From: Pseudomonadota bacterium
GTDB taxonomy: Bacteria > Pseudomonadota > Gammaproteobacteria > Burkholderiales > Rhodocyclaceae
Reading direction: 5' to 3'
NCBI GenBank assembly: GCA_018261905.1
Contig: JAGTRU010000002.1
Span: forward strand, 1-64,000
Length of the DNA: 64,000 nucleotides
Of this stretch, positions 8,542-17,235 are shown one piece after another. The notes under the pieces were generated by a model. It did not search any database. It was not told the DNA's origin and was given only the letters and a program-made list of their open reading frames with translations. The position numbers and the translations under genes are program-made. Every line of letters starts with the position of its first letter. The first letter of the stretch is position 1.

Positions 8542-9549
8542 GTGAAAATTCTCGTCACCGGCGCCGCCGGGTTTATCGGCATGAGCACCGCCCTCCGCCT
8601 GCTGGCGCGCGGCGACGAAGTGGTCGGCATCGACAATCTCAACGACTATTACGAAGTTTCGCTGAAGGAAGCGCGTCTCGCCCAACTCCAGCCGCATGCC
8701 AACTTCCGCTTCATCAAACTCGACATCGCCGACCGTCCCGGCATCGAGCAACTCTTTGCCGACGAGAAATTCGACCGCGTCATCCACCTTGCGGCCCAGG
8801 CCGGCGTGCGCTACTCGATCAAGAATCCGCACGCTTACGTGGACAGCAATCTGGTCGGCTTCGTGAATATCCTCGAAGGCTGCCGCCACAACAAGGTGCA
8901 GCACCTGGTCTATGCCTCCAGTTCCAGCGTCTATGGCGGCAATACGAAAATGCCCTTCTCCGAGCACGACAGCGTCGACCACCCGGTCAGCCTGTATGCC
9001 GCGACCAAGAAGGCCAACGAGCTGATGGCGCACACCTACAGCCACCTCTACGGCCTGCCGACGACCGGCCTGCGCTTCTTTACCGTTTATGGCCCGTGGG
9101 GTCGCCCCGACATGTCGCCGTTTCTTTTCGCCGGCGCCATTCTCGGCGACCGGCCGATCGACGTCTTCAACTATGGCAACATGCAGCGCGACTTCACCTA
9201 CATCGACGATATCGTCGAAGGCGTCATCCGCAGCATGGACCGCGTTGCCGAACCGAACCCCGGCTACCTGCCGGATGAGGCCGACCCGGCGACCAGCAAC
9301 GTTCCCTACCGCGTCTTCAACATCGGCAACAACGATCCGGTGCAGTTGCTCGACTTTATCGGCGCCATCGAATCGGCGATCGGTAAGAAAGCGGAAAAAC
9401 GCCTGCTGCCGATGCAGGACGGCGATGTCCCGGCGACCTACGCCGATACCGCGCTGTTGAACGAGTGGGTCGGTTTCGCCCCCTCGACCCCGATCCAGGA
9501 AGGCGTTGATCGCTTCGTCGCCTGGTACCGCAGTTATTACAGTATTTAG
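8542..9549 (+). CDS. NAD-dependent epimerase, UDP-glucuronate 4-epimerase-like
   Basis: A 335-residue extended SDR with the N-terminal GAAGFIG nucleotide-binding motif (residues 7-13), the [13 protein letters not shown] stretch typical of CapI/UDP-glucuronate 4-epimerases, SSSVYGG, and the catalytic YAATK (about residues 153-157). [10 protein letters not shown] and [11 protein letters not shown] complete the family signature. It should convert UDP-glucuronate to UDP-galacturonate for LPS or capsule. It lies 30 bases after the glycosyltransferase and is probably in the same transcript. Substrate specificity is inferred from resemblance. Confidence 0.88.
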   Translation: MKILVTGAAGFIGMSTALRLLARGDEVVGIDNLNDYYEVSLKEARLAQLQPHANFRFIKLDIADRPGIEQLFADEKFDRVIHLAAQAGVRYSIKNPHAYVDSNLVGFVNILEGCRHNKVQHLVYASSSSVYGGNTKMPFSEHDSVDHPVSLYAATKKANELMAHTYSHLYGLPTTGLRFFTVYGPWGRPDMSPFLFAGAILGDRPIDVFNYGNMQRDFTYIDDIVEGVIRSMDRVAEPNPGYLPDEADPATSNVPYRVFNIGNNDPVQLLDFIGAIESAIGKKAEKRLLPMQDGDVPATYADTALLNEWVGFAPSTPIQEGVDRFVAWYRSYYSI

Positions 9550-9608
9550 TCGCTAGTCATTAGTCGCTAGCAACCCCTCTAACAACTAACTAAGAGCTAA
9601 TAGCTAAT
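9547..9608. repeat. short direct repeats in the glmS leader
   Basis: TAGTCGCTAG occurs at 9547-9556 and again at 9561-9570, separated by TCAT. It is followed by an AGCTAAT doublet just before the glmS ATG. The whole 60-base spacer is built from TAG/CTA/TAA-like units with multiple stops. It resembles the low-complexity TAGTCATTAGTC-type intergenic repeats seen in other bacteria. The first unit overlaps the epimerase stop codon. Confidence 0.6.
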
Positions 9609-11432
9609 ATGTGTGGAATCGTCGCAGCCGCTGCCGGCAACAACATTGTTCCCGTCCTTATCGAGGGCCTGAAAAAGCTTGAGTATCGTGGTTATGACTC
9701 GGCCGGTCTGGCGGTGATTGGCGCTGGAGCCATCGAGCGCGTCCGCTCGACCGGCCGCGTCGCCGAACTGGAAGCCGCCGCCACCGGCACCCGCGCCGTC
9801 ACCGGCATCGCCCACACCCGTTGGGCGACGCACGGCGTGCCTTGCGAGAAGAACGCCCACCCGCATGTCTCGGGAACCATTGCCGTCGTCCATAACGGCA
9901 TCATCGAGAATTACGAAACCCTGCGCCGCGAGCTGACGGCCCAGGGTTACGAATTCACCTCGGATACCGACACCGAAAGCATCGCCCACCTGATCCAGGC
10001 CAGCCTGCAAGGCGAGCCGGACCTGTTCAAAGCGGTACAGATCGCCTGCCGCCGCCTGGTCGGCGCCTTCGCCATCGCCGTCATCGACCAGAACCAGCCC
10101 GGCAAGGTCGTCGTCGCCCGCGAGGGTTCGCCGCTGCTGCTTGGCGTTTCCGAAGCCGGCAACTACGCCGCCTCCGATGCCTCGGCCCTGCTCCAGGTCA
10201 CCCGCAACATGGTGTACCTGGAAAACGGCGACATCGCCGAACTGACCGCACACAGCGTCAAGATCGCCCGCCTCGACGGCACGCCGGTCGAACGCCCCGT
10301 GCATGTCTCGCAGCTTTCCGCCGCCGCCGTCGAACTTGGCAATTACCAGCACTACATGCAGAAGGAAATCTTCGAGCAGCCGGAAGCCCTGGCCAATACG
10401 CTGGAAATCGTTGGCGGCAGCAAGAGCATCCAGCCCGGCATTTTCGGCGCCGCGGCGGCCGACCTGCTCGCCGATGTCGACTCCATCCTGATCCTCGCCT
10501 GCGGCACCAGCAGCCACTCCGGCTACACCGCCCGCTACTGGCTCGAAGCCATCGCCGGCGTGCCGTGCAATGTCGAAATCGCCAGCGAATACCGCTATCG
10601 CACCTCAGTACCCAACCCGCGCCAGCTCATCGTCGCCATCTCGCAATCCGGCGAAACCGCCGATACCCTGGCCGCGCTGCGCCACGCCAAGGCGCTCGGC
10701 CAGCCGAAAACCCTGGCCATCTGCAACGTCCCGGAATCGGCCATCGTGCGTGAATGCAGCCTGCGCTTCATCACCCGCGCCGGCCCGGAAATCGGCGTCG
10801 CCTCGACCAAGGCTTTCACCACCCAACTCGCCGCGCTGTTCGTACTGACCCTGGTCATGGCCAAGGTCAAGGGCCGCTTAAGCGCCGAGCAGGAAGCCAC
10901 CTACATCGACCAGTTGCGCCACCTGCCGGTGGCCATCAACAAGGTGCTCCAACTCGAACCGGCAATCAAAAGCTGGGCCAAACGCTTCGCCGACAAGCAC
11001 CACGCCCTCTTCCTCGGGCGCGGCCGGCACTACCCGATCGCCCTCGAAGGCGCCCTGAAACTCAAGGAAATCTCCTACATCCACGCCGAAGCCTACCCGG
11101 CCGGCGAACTCAAGCACGGGCCGCTGGCCTTGGTGGACGCCAACATGCCGGTGATCTCGGTGGCGCCGAATGACCAACTGCTCGACAAACTAAAATCCAA
11201 CCTGCGCGAAGTCCAGGCCCGCGGCGGCGAACTCTACGTCTTCGCCGACGCCGACTCGGAAATCCGCGAAGCGGAAGACATCCACCTGCTGCGCCTGCCC
11301 GAACACTACGGCGAACTCTCCCCCATCCTGCACGTCATCCCGCTGCAACTGCTGTCGTATCACGTCGCGCTGGTCAAGGGCACGGATGTGGACAAGCCGC
11401 GCAATCTGGCGAAATCGGTGACAGTCGAATAA
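9609..11432 (+). CDS. glmS: glutamine--fructose-6-phosphate aminotransferase (isomerizing)
   Basis: A 607-residue enzyme making glucosamine-6-phosphate, the first step to UDP-GlcNAc for peptidoglycan and LPS. The N-terminal glutaminase domain begins MCGIVAA with the nucleophile Cys2 and has [11 protein letters not shown]. Two SIS domains follow ([18 protein letters not shown] and [39 protein letters not shown]). The C-terminus ends [13 protein letters not shown] as in the family. Length is standard. There is no purine-rich ribosome site before the ATG, where a low-complexity repeat lies. A strong terminator follows 58 bases after the stop. Confidence 0.97.
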   Translation: MCGIVAAAAGNNIVPVLIEGLKKLEYRGYDSAGLAVIGAGAIERVRSTGRVAELEAAATGTRAVTGIAHTRWATHGVPCEKNAHPHVSGTIAVVHNGIIENYETLRRELTAQGYEFTSDTDTESIAHLIQASLQGEPDLFKAVQIACRRLVGAFAIAVIDQNQPGKVVVAREGSPLLLGVSEAGNYAASDASALLQVTRNMVYLENGDIAELTAHSVKIARLDGTPVERPVHVSQLSAAAVELGNYQHYMQKEIFEQPEALANTLEIVGGSKSIQPGIFGAAAADLLADVDSILILACGTSSHSGYTARYWLEAIAGVPCNVEIASEYRYRTSVPNPRQLIVAISQSGETADTLAALRHAKALGQPKTLAICNVPESAIVRECSLRFITRAGPEIGVASTKAFTTQLAALFVLTLVMAKVKGRLSAEQEATYIDQLRHLPVAINKVLQLEPAIKSWAKRFADKHHALFLGRGRHYPIALEGALKLKEISYIHAEAYPAGELKHGPLALVDANMPVISVAPNDQLLDKLKSNLREVQARGGELYVFADADSEIREAEDIHLLRLPEHYGELSPILHVIPLQLLSYHVALVKGTDVDKPRNLAKSVTVE

Positions 11433-11490
11433 GCGCTTCAACAGATACTGTGAGTCTACCGAATAAAGTTGGTCGGAGTCTAAACAAGCA

Positions 11491-11513
11491 GAAGGGGCCG
11501 GAAGGCCCCTTTG
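11491..11513 (+). terminator. rho-independent terminator after glmS
   Basis: AAGGGGCC-GGAA-GGCCCCTT is a perfect 8-bp stem with a tetraloop, followed by a short T-rich run. It lies 58 bases after the glmS stop. The sequence leading into it (AAAGTTGGTCGGAGTCT) recurs near 29971. Confidence 0.85.
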
Positions 11514-11815
11514 TCATTTCCTGCAAATCAAAATCGAACTTCGGCAGATCGGCCAAAGCCGACTTTGAGCCATCAGTCAGACTCAGACGGCAATGAGGTA
11601 CTTAGCTGCCACTCGGCGGGTCAATTTGCATGCGATTATCAGGTGGCTGCTATCCTGCTTTCGGCAACCCTTGCAGCAATTCAGCCATGTGCGAACTACC
11701 GACACATTCCGGACACTCCAAATGCAGAGATTCACTGCTTACTTTCAGCTTGACCATCTGCATTCAGTGGGTATGAAGCGCCGAAACGCGGCTTCTTGAG
11801 AAATCAATTAGCCCC
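11514..11815. other. no gene seen between glmS terminator and TetR
   Basis: This roughly 300-base stretch holds only short frames without family resemblance or ribosome sites. Base composition is lower in GC than the flanking glmS gene. It marks the left edge of the less GC-rich oxidoreductase cluster. Confidence 0.6.
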
Positions 11816-12451
11816 CTATCCCTGCTTCGGTTTGGCAACGCTGTCGATGCCGTCATTTTGCGCAGTTACTTGCCCGGTTACGCTTGGGTTAAGCGAAGCG
11901 AGAATTTCATTGCGGCATACTGACAGGATTTCATCCGCAAGGGGTGAATCGTCCGGACATGACCTTGACATGATCATGGCACCCGCTAGGTGCGCAAGCG
12001 TGTTGAGAGTCTTCGCTCGCAACCGGGCCGAGTCTTCATCATTCGTGGGGGCAGTCTCGCTGAGCCAGGCAGCCACCAGGCTCTCGATACCAGCAGCAAA
12101 GGTAGCCCGAACCGCTTCTGGCTGACGGGCGGCATCTCCGCACAGGGCAGCCAGTGCGCAGCCGGTTGCGCGGCTATCACGGTGCTCGCGGGAGAGATAC
12201 TGGCGCACCGATTCAGACATGTCCGCGCCGGCGCTCAGGGCTGTAGATTGAGCGATCGCACAGGCTGCCGCTTCCGCCATCAGATCAGCCTTGGAACCGA
12301 AGTGTTTGTAAAAGCCGCCGTGGGTAAACCCGGCTGCAGCCATTAGATCGGCAACACCAACGCCATCGTAGCCACGCTCCCGAAACAAGGCTGATGCCGT
12401 CTCAACAACGTGCGCCCTGTTGGCCTGCGCCTGCGCCTTGGTGACTTTCAT
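11816..12451 (-). CDS. TetR/AcrR-family regulator of the oxidoreductase cluster
   Basis: A 211-residue TetR protein: HTH at about residues 14-60 (VETASALFRERGYDGVGVADLMAAAGFTHGGFYKHFGSKADL). THGGFYKHF is characteristic of the YxaF/LmrA-like subgroup, which often controls xenobiotic or electrophile-responsive genes. It is transcribed away from the SDR gene, with 252 bases between, and is the natural candidate repressor of the 12.7-19.9 kb genes. Its C-terminal tail (after about residue 190) is unrecognised and polar. The ligand is unknown. Confidence 0.9.
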   Translation of the reverse strand: MKVTKAQAQANRAHVVETASALFRERGYDGVGVADLMAAAGFTHGGFYKHFGSKADLMAEAAACAIAQSTALSAGADMSESVRQYLSREHRDSRATGCALAALCGDAARQPEAVRATFAAGIESLVAAWLSETAPTNDEDSARLRAKTLNTLAHLAGAMIMSRSCPDDSPLADEILSVCRNEILASLNPSVTGQVTAQNDGIDSVAKPKQG

Positions 12452-12502
12452 TTCTCGTCCACGGTGTTTATCTCTAAAACTTAATCATACATTGATGTTA
12501 AT

Positions 12503-12544
12503 CGTAATCAAAGTGTTGACATTATAGATTACGGTCGTCATTAT
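12503..12544 (+). promoter_or_regulatory. sigma70-type promoter within an inverted repeat, candidate TetR operator
   Basis: TTGACA (12516-12521) and CATTAT (12539-12544) are spaced by 17 bases and point toward the SDR gene. A perfect inverted repeat CGTAATC (12503-12509) and GATTACG (12527-12533) brackets the -35 box. Repressor binding there would block polymerase. Operator identity is an inference from position. Confidence 0.55.
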
Positions 12545-12577
12545 TGAGTCCAGGCCAACACCGAAAGCCACAACAAC

Positions 12578-12652
12578 ATGTTCAAGAAATTGCCTTCAGA
12601 ACCTAATCCGCCGGTTGTTCGCATCGACGGTTGCCCTGTTTCATCCATCTAA
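12578..12652 (+). CDS. possible 24-residue leader peptide
   Basis: An ATG-started frame encoding 24 residues (MFKKLPSEPNPPVVRIDGCP, then VSSI) lies between the candidate promoter and the SDR start. It has no clear ribosome site. A 16-bp perfect palindrome overlaps its stop. It may be an upstream frame used for attenuation or chance. Low confidence. Confidence 0.2.
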   Translation: MFKKLPSEPNPPVVRIDGCPVSSI

Positions 12653-12667
12653 AGCACAGCTGTGCTT
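12652..12667. promoter_or_regulatory. 16-bp perfect palindrome upstream of the SDR gene
   Basis: AAGCACAG directly followed by CTGTGCTT forms a perfect palindrome 36 bases before the SDR start codon. It has no loop, so it suits a protein-binding site better than an RNA hairpin. It is different in sequence from the inverted repeat at 12503-12533. Confidence 0.5.
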
Positions 12668-12703
12668 GGGTCATACCAAAACATTTTGAAAAGGAAATCA
12701 TCC

Positions 12704-13492
12704 ATGACCACGCTTCCCACCGTCTTCATCACCGGCGCTTCAAGTGGCATCGGCGCCACCTACGCCGAGCGCTTCGCCCGTCGCGGCCATGACCTCGTCC
12801 TTGTAGCGCGTGACAAATTGCGCCTGGATAAATTGGCGGAGCGCCTGCGCGTAGAAAACAACGTGGCCGTCGAAGTGGTTCAGGCCGATCTGACGCAATC
12901 GACCGATCTGTCGGTCCTTGAAACTCGTTTGCGTGATGACGCTCGGATCGGCATCTTGATTAACAACGCGGGCATAGCTCAAGCAGGGGGCTTCCTGGAC
13001 CAATCTCCGGAGGCTATCGAACGCCTGATCACGCTCAACACCACCGCCTTGACGCGGCTCGCAGCCGCAATCGCTCCCCGCTTCGCACAGTCCGGTACGG
13101 GTTCGATCGTCAATATTGGCTCGGTGGTGGGTTTTGCACCTGAGTTCGGCATGTCGATCTACGGTGCCACAAAAGCCTTCGTTCTGTTTCTTTCACAGGG
13201 CCTGAACTTTGAGTTGTCGCCAAAGGGCGTCTATGTGCAAGCAGTGCTGCCTGCAGCGACCCGTACCGAAATTTGGGAGCGCGCCGGCATTGACGTCAAC
13301 ACCCTCCCCGAGGTGATGGAGGTTGCTGAGTTGGTCGATGCGGCACTGCTCGGCTTCGATCGTCGCGAGCTGGTCACGATTCCGCCGCTGCATGTAGCCG
13401 AGCGCTGGGATGCTCTGGATGGAGCACGTCAAGGCTTGTTGTCCGACATTCGACAAACACACGCGGCTGAGCGCTATCGGCCACAAGCCTGA
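12704..13492 (+). CDS. short-chain dehydrogenase/reductase
   Basis: A 262-residue classical SDR with TGASSGIGATYAERFA at the N-terminus (NAD(P) binding), NNAGIA at about residue 86, the catalytic Ser in NIGSVVG and YGATKAF (YxxxK). It probably reduces or oxidises a small carbonyl or alcohol; the NADP preference is suggested by an arginine after the glycine motif. ATG 12704 has an AAGGA site 8 bases upstream; an earlier in-frame GTG at 12662 lies over the palindrome and is unlikely. It is first in a head-to-tail cluster divergent from TetR. Confidence 0.9.
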   Translation: MTTLPTVFITGASSGIGATYAERFARRGHDLVLVARDKLRLDKLAERLRVENNVAVEVVQADLTQSTDLSVLETRLRDDARIGILINNAGIAQAGGFLDQSPEAIERLITLNTTALTRLAAAIAPRFAQSGTGSIVNIGSVVGFAPEFGMSIYGATKAFVLFLSQGLNFELSPKGVYVQAVLPAATRTEIWERAGIDVNTLPEVMEVAELVDAALLGFDRRELVTIPPLHVAERWDALDGARQGLLSDIRQTHAAERYRPQA

Positions 13493-13527
13493 CCGTTGCC
13501 GCATTCTCTCCTCTTGGAACAAATTCG

Positions 13528-14490
13528 ATGTCCAATTTAATGAAAAAAGCACTTGGCCTCCTCACGTTAGCTGCAGTGCTTGTTTCTCCTCACGTCAAAG
13601 CCAGCGACTTGAATTCGACAAGCGTCGCCACAACCGTTACAGCAAACTCGCAAGTGGCGACATGGAAAGATGTTCCCACTCAGATCCTGTCTGCTGATGG
13701 TGTGGATTTCGCATACCGCGAGCTTGGACAGCAGAATGGCGGCACCCCGGTCATATTTCTCGCTCACCTGGCCGCTGTTCTGGACAACTGGGATCCGCGG
13801 ATCGTCGACGGGATTGCCGCGAAGCACCATGTGATCGCCTTCGACAACCGAGGTATCGGGGCATCCAGTGGCTCACCGTCGAATGCGATGGAACAGATGG
13901 CAGACGATGCCATTGCTTTCATCAAGGCCAAGGGATTCAAGCAAGTTGATCTCTTCGGCTTCTCGATGGGAGGAATGATTGCGCAGGAAATCGTGCTGAA
14001 GGAGCCGCAACTAGTGCGCAAGTTGATCCTGGCGGGTACCGGACCCGCTGGCGGGCCAGGCATCAGCAACGTGGCGGGTGTGGCGAACTTTGACTTGCTC
14101 CGCGCGACATTGACCGGCCAAGACCCGAAGCAGTACCTCTTTTTTACGCGCACGCCAATCGGCATCGAAGCAGGCAAGGCCTTCATAAAACGCTTGCAAG
14201 AGCGCAGCGAAAATCGCGACAAGGAAATTGCCGTCTGGGCCTACGTGAAGCAGCTTCAGGCGCTCGATGCGTGGGGGCAGAAGCATCCGGCCGATCTCTC
14301 GGTGATCAAGCAACCCGTTCTTGTAGTCAATGGCGACGACGATCGGATGGTTCCGACCAGCAATTCGCGTGATCTCGCCAAGCGCCTGACGAACAGCACT
14401 TTGATCATTTATCCCGATGCCGGGCATGGCGGCATATTCCAGTTCCACGCCGAATTCGTGCCCAGCGCAATTGAGTTCCTTGGCCGCTAA
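13528..14490 (+). CDS. exported alpha/beta hydrolase
   Basis: A 320-residue alpha/beta-hydrolase with an apparent signal peptide (about residues 1-25, ending HVKA-S). The nucleophile elbow GFSMGG (Ser about residue 150), the acid region NGDDDRMVP and the histidine in PDAGHGG form the triad. FDNRGIGASSG is the conserved loop before the nucleophile. It is a paralogue of the next gene, with matching EQMADDA and RKLILAGTGP segments, but it is exported. Substrate unknown; lactone, ester or haloperoxidase-like activity are options. A weak ribosome site precedes ATG 13528. Confidence 0.85.
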   Translation: MSNLMKKALGLLTLAAVLVSPHVKASDLNSTSVATTVTANSQVATWKDVPTQILSADGVDFAYRELGQQNGGTPVIFLAHLAAVLDNWDPRIVDGIAAKHHVIAFDNRGIGASSGSPSNAMEQMADDAIAFIKAKGFKQVDLFGFSMGGMIAQEIVLKEPQLVRKLILAGTGPAGGPGISNVAGVANFDLLRATLTGQDPKQYLFFTRTPIGIEAGKAFIKRLQERSENRDKEIAVWAYVKQLQALDAWGQKHPADLSVIKQPVLVVNGDDDRMVPTSNSRDLAKRLTNSTLIIYPDAGHGGIFQFHAEFVPSAIEFLGR

Positions 14491-14561
14491 ACGATTTGTG
14501 CTACCGGCGCGAAGCGTGACTTGAGATCGAAGCCTGAACCCACCCACCGAAGGATTTCAAC

Positions 14562-15407
14562 ATGAGCCATACCCACCTAACCGCCACTACCCGCTTTGTG
14601 GAAATCGACGGCGACAATTTCGCCTATCGTCGCTGGGGCAATGCCGCATCAAACCAGCCGCCCTTGTTGTTCCTGCAACACTTTCGTGGTGGTATGGATA
14701 ATTGGGACCCTTTGATGACCGACGGTCTCGCCGATGGCCGTGAAGTCATCCTCTATAACGGTCGTGGTGTTGCGTCGTCCAGCGGCAAACCGCGTACCCG
14801 AATTGAGGACATGGCCGACGACGCAGCAGCCTTTGTGCGAGCACTGGGTTTGCAGCAGATCGACCTTCTGGGCTTTTCGCTCGGCGGCTTCCAGGCACTG
14901 GATCTGACCTGGCGTCATCCCACTCTGGTGCGCAAACTGATGTTGTTGGGTACCGGCCCGCGTGGTGGCAACCCCGACATGGAGCAACGCGTGCTGACCA
15001 CCGCGGTCAATCCCGTTCCCGATTTCGAAGACTTCCTGTACCTGTTCTTCGGCCGCTCGGCCCAGGCCGAGCAGGCTGCGAAAGAGTTCTGGGAACGGCG
15101 TCACCAGCGCAAGGACCAGGATCCGCCGTCCTCTCAGGAGGCAGCGATTGCCCAGATCGAGGCCAACGTACTCTATCTGCCAAGACTGTCGGAGGACGAT
15201 CCCTTTGCCTATCTACGCGGCATTCAGCACCCTACGTTCATTCTCAATGGGGTGAACGACGTGATGATCCCGAGCATCAACTCGTTCTATATGGCTCGCA
15301 ACATGCCGAACGCTCAGTTGTTCATCTACCCCGACGCTGGCCACGGCGCACAGTTCCAGTACCCGCAGCGCTTCCTGCGTCACGCAGTCCAGTTTCTGAG
15401 CGAGTGA
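14562..15407 (+). CDS. cytoplasmic alpha/beta hydrolase
   Basis: A 281-residue alpha/beta-hydrolase without signal peptide. The triad is visible as GFSLGG (Ser about residue 107), NGVNDVMIP and YPDAGHGAQ. RGVASSSGKPRTRIEDMADDAAAFV aligns with the preceding gene's RGIGASSG and EQMADDA, showing an old duplication with different compartments. An AAGGA site precedes ATG 14562. It probably hydrolyses an ester or lactone made by the neighbouring oxidoreductases, which is an inference from context. Confidence 0.86.
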   Translation: MSHTHLTATTRFVEIDGDNFAYRRWGNAASNQPPLLFLQHFRGGMDNWDPLMTDGLADGREVILYNGRGVASSSGKPRTRIEDMADDAAAFVRALGLQQIDLLGFSLGGFQALDLTWRHPTLVRKLMLLGTGPRGGNPDMEQRVLTTAVNPVPDFEDFLYLFFGRSAQAEQAAKEFWERRHQRKDQDPPSSQEAAIAQIEANVLYLPRLSEDDPFAYLRGIQHPTFILNGVNDVMIPSINSFYMARNMPNAQLFIYPDAGHGAQFQYPQRFLRHAVQFLSE

Positions 15408-15463
15408 CGTGATGGCAGCCATAGTCCGAGCGCGCGCTCTCCGCCTCTAAAAGGATGCCCGAA

Positions 15464-15862
15464 ATGCTTAAATTCAAATTCCTGTTGTGGGCACTCGCCC
15501 AGATGTTGCAACGAAAGATCAAGCACAACCCCGACTGCGCACATTTTGTTGGGGCCAAACGCTTGGTATTTCAGATTCGCACGGCTTCCGGTGCCGGTCG
15601 CCACTATGTCATCGAAAATGGGGCGATCCGCTCCTTCGCCGGTTTGACGCCGAATCCCCAGTTCACACTCAGCTTTACCAGTGCGGCCAAAGGTTTTTCT
15701 ATTCTGTCCGCCAAGGATCCCCAGGCAGCCTTCATCAGGGGCGTGGGCAGCAAAGACTTGACCATCAGCGGTGACTTTCGCGAAGTGATGTGGTTCCAGG
15801 GGCTGACGGCATTTCTCCAGCCCCCGAAGATTGTTTCTCCCTATGACCGTACCGCCTTCTGA
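15464..15862 (+). CDS. small SCP2-like (sterol-carrier-fold) protein
   Basis: A 132-residue protein with an N-terminal hydrophobic helix (MLKFKFLLWALAQML). The alpha/beta body has FQIRTASGAGRHYVIENGAIRSFAGLTPNPQFTLSF and ISGDFREVMWFQGL, matching the pattern of SCP2-fold proteins that bind lipids or acyl-CoA. ATG 15464 is 9 bases after AAAAGG; ATG 15455 sits directly on that site and is less likely. It may bind a hydrophobic intermediate for the flanking hydrolases and reductases. Assignment is by pattern only. Confidence 0.6.
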   Translation: MLKFKFLLWALAQMLQRKIKHNPDCAHFVGAKRLVFQIRTASGAGRHYVIENGAIRSFAGLTPNPQFTLSFTSAAKGFSILSAKDPQAAFIRGVGSKDLTISGDFREVMWFQGLTAFLQPPKIVSPYDRTAF

Positions 15863-15869
15863 GGCCTCC

Positions 15870-17120
15870 ATGAAAACAGACCTGCTGAATCAAGCTTTGA
15901 CCCTCCCCAACGGCACCGTACTGCGCAATCGACTGGCCAAAGCCGCAATGAGTGAAACGCTGGCGACCTACGACAATCGCCCGACCCCGGAATTGGTAGA
16001 GCTGTACCGGCGCTGGGGTTCCTCGGGGCTGGGAATGATATTGACGGGTAACGTGATGATCGACCGCCGCGCACTGGGCGAGCCAGGCAATGTGGCGATC
16101 GAGGACGAGACAGACTTGCCTGTCCTCAGGCAATGGGCGCAAGCAGCGATGCAGCAAGGGGCGGCAGTTTGGGTTCAGCTCAATCATCCGGGCAAACAAT
16201 CCGCCAAGGGCTTGAATACGTACAACCTTGCCCCCTCGGCTGTGCCTTTCCGCGAGGACATGGCGGCATTATTCGAGACCCCGCGCGAAGCCACCCCGTC
16301 CGAGATACAGAACATCATCGAGCGATTCGGCCGAAGCGCAGCCATCTGCAAAAAGGCCGGATTCAGTGGCGTGCAGATCCACGGGGCGCATGGTTATCTG
16401 GTCAGCCAGTTCCTCTCTCCGCACCACAACCGGCGTAGCGACGAGTGGGGCGGCAGCCTCGAAAACCGGTGGCGCTTCGTACTGGCCGTCTACACAGAAA
16501 TCCGCCGCCAAGTCGGGCCAGACTTCCCGGTGGGGATCAAGCTCAACTCGACCGACTTTCAGCGCGGAGGCTTTACGGAAGAGGAGTCGATCGAGACGAT
16601 CCGGGCGCTGGCCGATGCGGGCATCGACCTGATCGAGATATCAGGCGGCACCTACGAGGCCCCTGGCATGGGCGTCAATATGCAAGAACCCAAGAAGGGT
16701 TCCACCCTTGCCCGCGAAGCCTACTTCCTTGAATTTGCCGAGAAGGTGCGTGCCGCAGTGAGGGTGCCACTGATGGTAACTGGAGGCTTCCGCACAGCGG
16801 CCGGCATGAACGCAGCCCTTAGTTCCGGCGCGCTGGATGTGGTGGGCCTGGCCCGGCTGCTGGCGATCGACCCTGACGCACCCGCCGCCTTGCTGCAAGG
16901 ACGTGACAGCCCGCAGCAGGTCCGTCCGATCATCACCGGTCTCAAGGCAGTTGATCGCATGGGGGTCATGGAGGTGTGGTGGTACGAACGCCAACTCAAG
17001 CGAATTGCAAGAGGCAAATCGCCGCGTCCCGACGAAAGCGGGCTGTCAGCTTTCTTGAAGTCTGCTTTAAGCGGAGGTTGGGGCACCTTTCGTACGCGGC
17101 GCTTGCGGGCGCCTGGTTGA
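15870..17120 (+). CDS. NADH:flavin oxidoreductase, old yellow enzyme family
   Basis: A 416-residue FMN barrel enzyme of the NADH:flavin oxidoreductase/OYE class: NRLAKAAMSETLA near the N-terminus, LTGNVMIDRRALGEPGNVAIE, GVQIHGAHGYLVSQFLSP (catalytic His), RRSDEWGGSLENRWRF and the phosphate-binding VTGGFRTAAGM. It carries no C-terminal Fe-S or FAD domain, so it is a single-domain enzyme that should reduce activated C=C bonds. The start is 7 bases after the SCP2-like stop. A second OYE-type enzyme follows two genes later. Confidence 0.9.
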   Translation: MKTDLLNQALTLPNGTVLRNRLAKAAMSETLATYDNRPTPELVELYRRWGSSGLGMILTGNVMIDRRALGEPGNVAIEDETDLPVLRQWAQAAMQQGAAVWVQLNHPGKQSAKGLNTYNLAPSAVPFREDMAALFETPREATPSEIQNIIERFGRSAAICKKAGFSGVQIHGAHGYLVSQFLSPHHNRRSDEWGGSLENRWRFVLAVYTEIRRQVGPDFPVGIKLNSTDFQRGGFTEEESIETIRALADAGIDLIEISGGTYEAPGMGVNMQEPKKGSTLAREAYFLEFAEKVRAAVRVPLMVTGGFRTAAGMNAALSSGALDVVGLARLLAIDPDAPAALLQGRDSPQQVRPIITGLKAVDRMGVMEVWWYERQLKRIARGKSPRPDESGLSAFLKSALSGGWGTFRTRRLRAPG

Positions 17121-17235
17121 GCGCTGGCCCTTCAACGCATGATGGTCAGCACTCAGACACTTGCCGATCTCGTGGTTGGGGCCGATCTGTTCCAGTCTCC
17201 TCACAACACATTGATTACAACGGAGTCAAAACAAT

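Noticed and set aside
11593..11799. 68-codon frame in the gap after glmS
   Set aside because: No ribosome site or recognisable domain; too short to support without homology.
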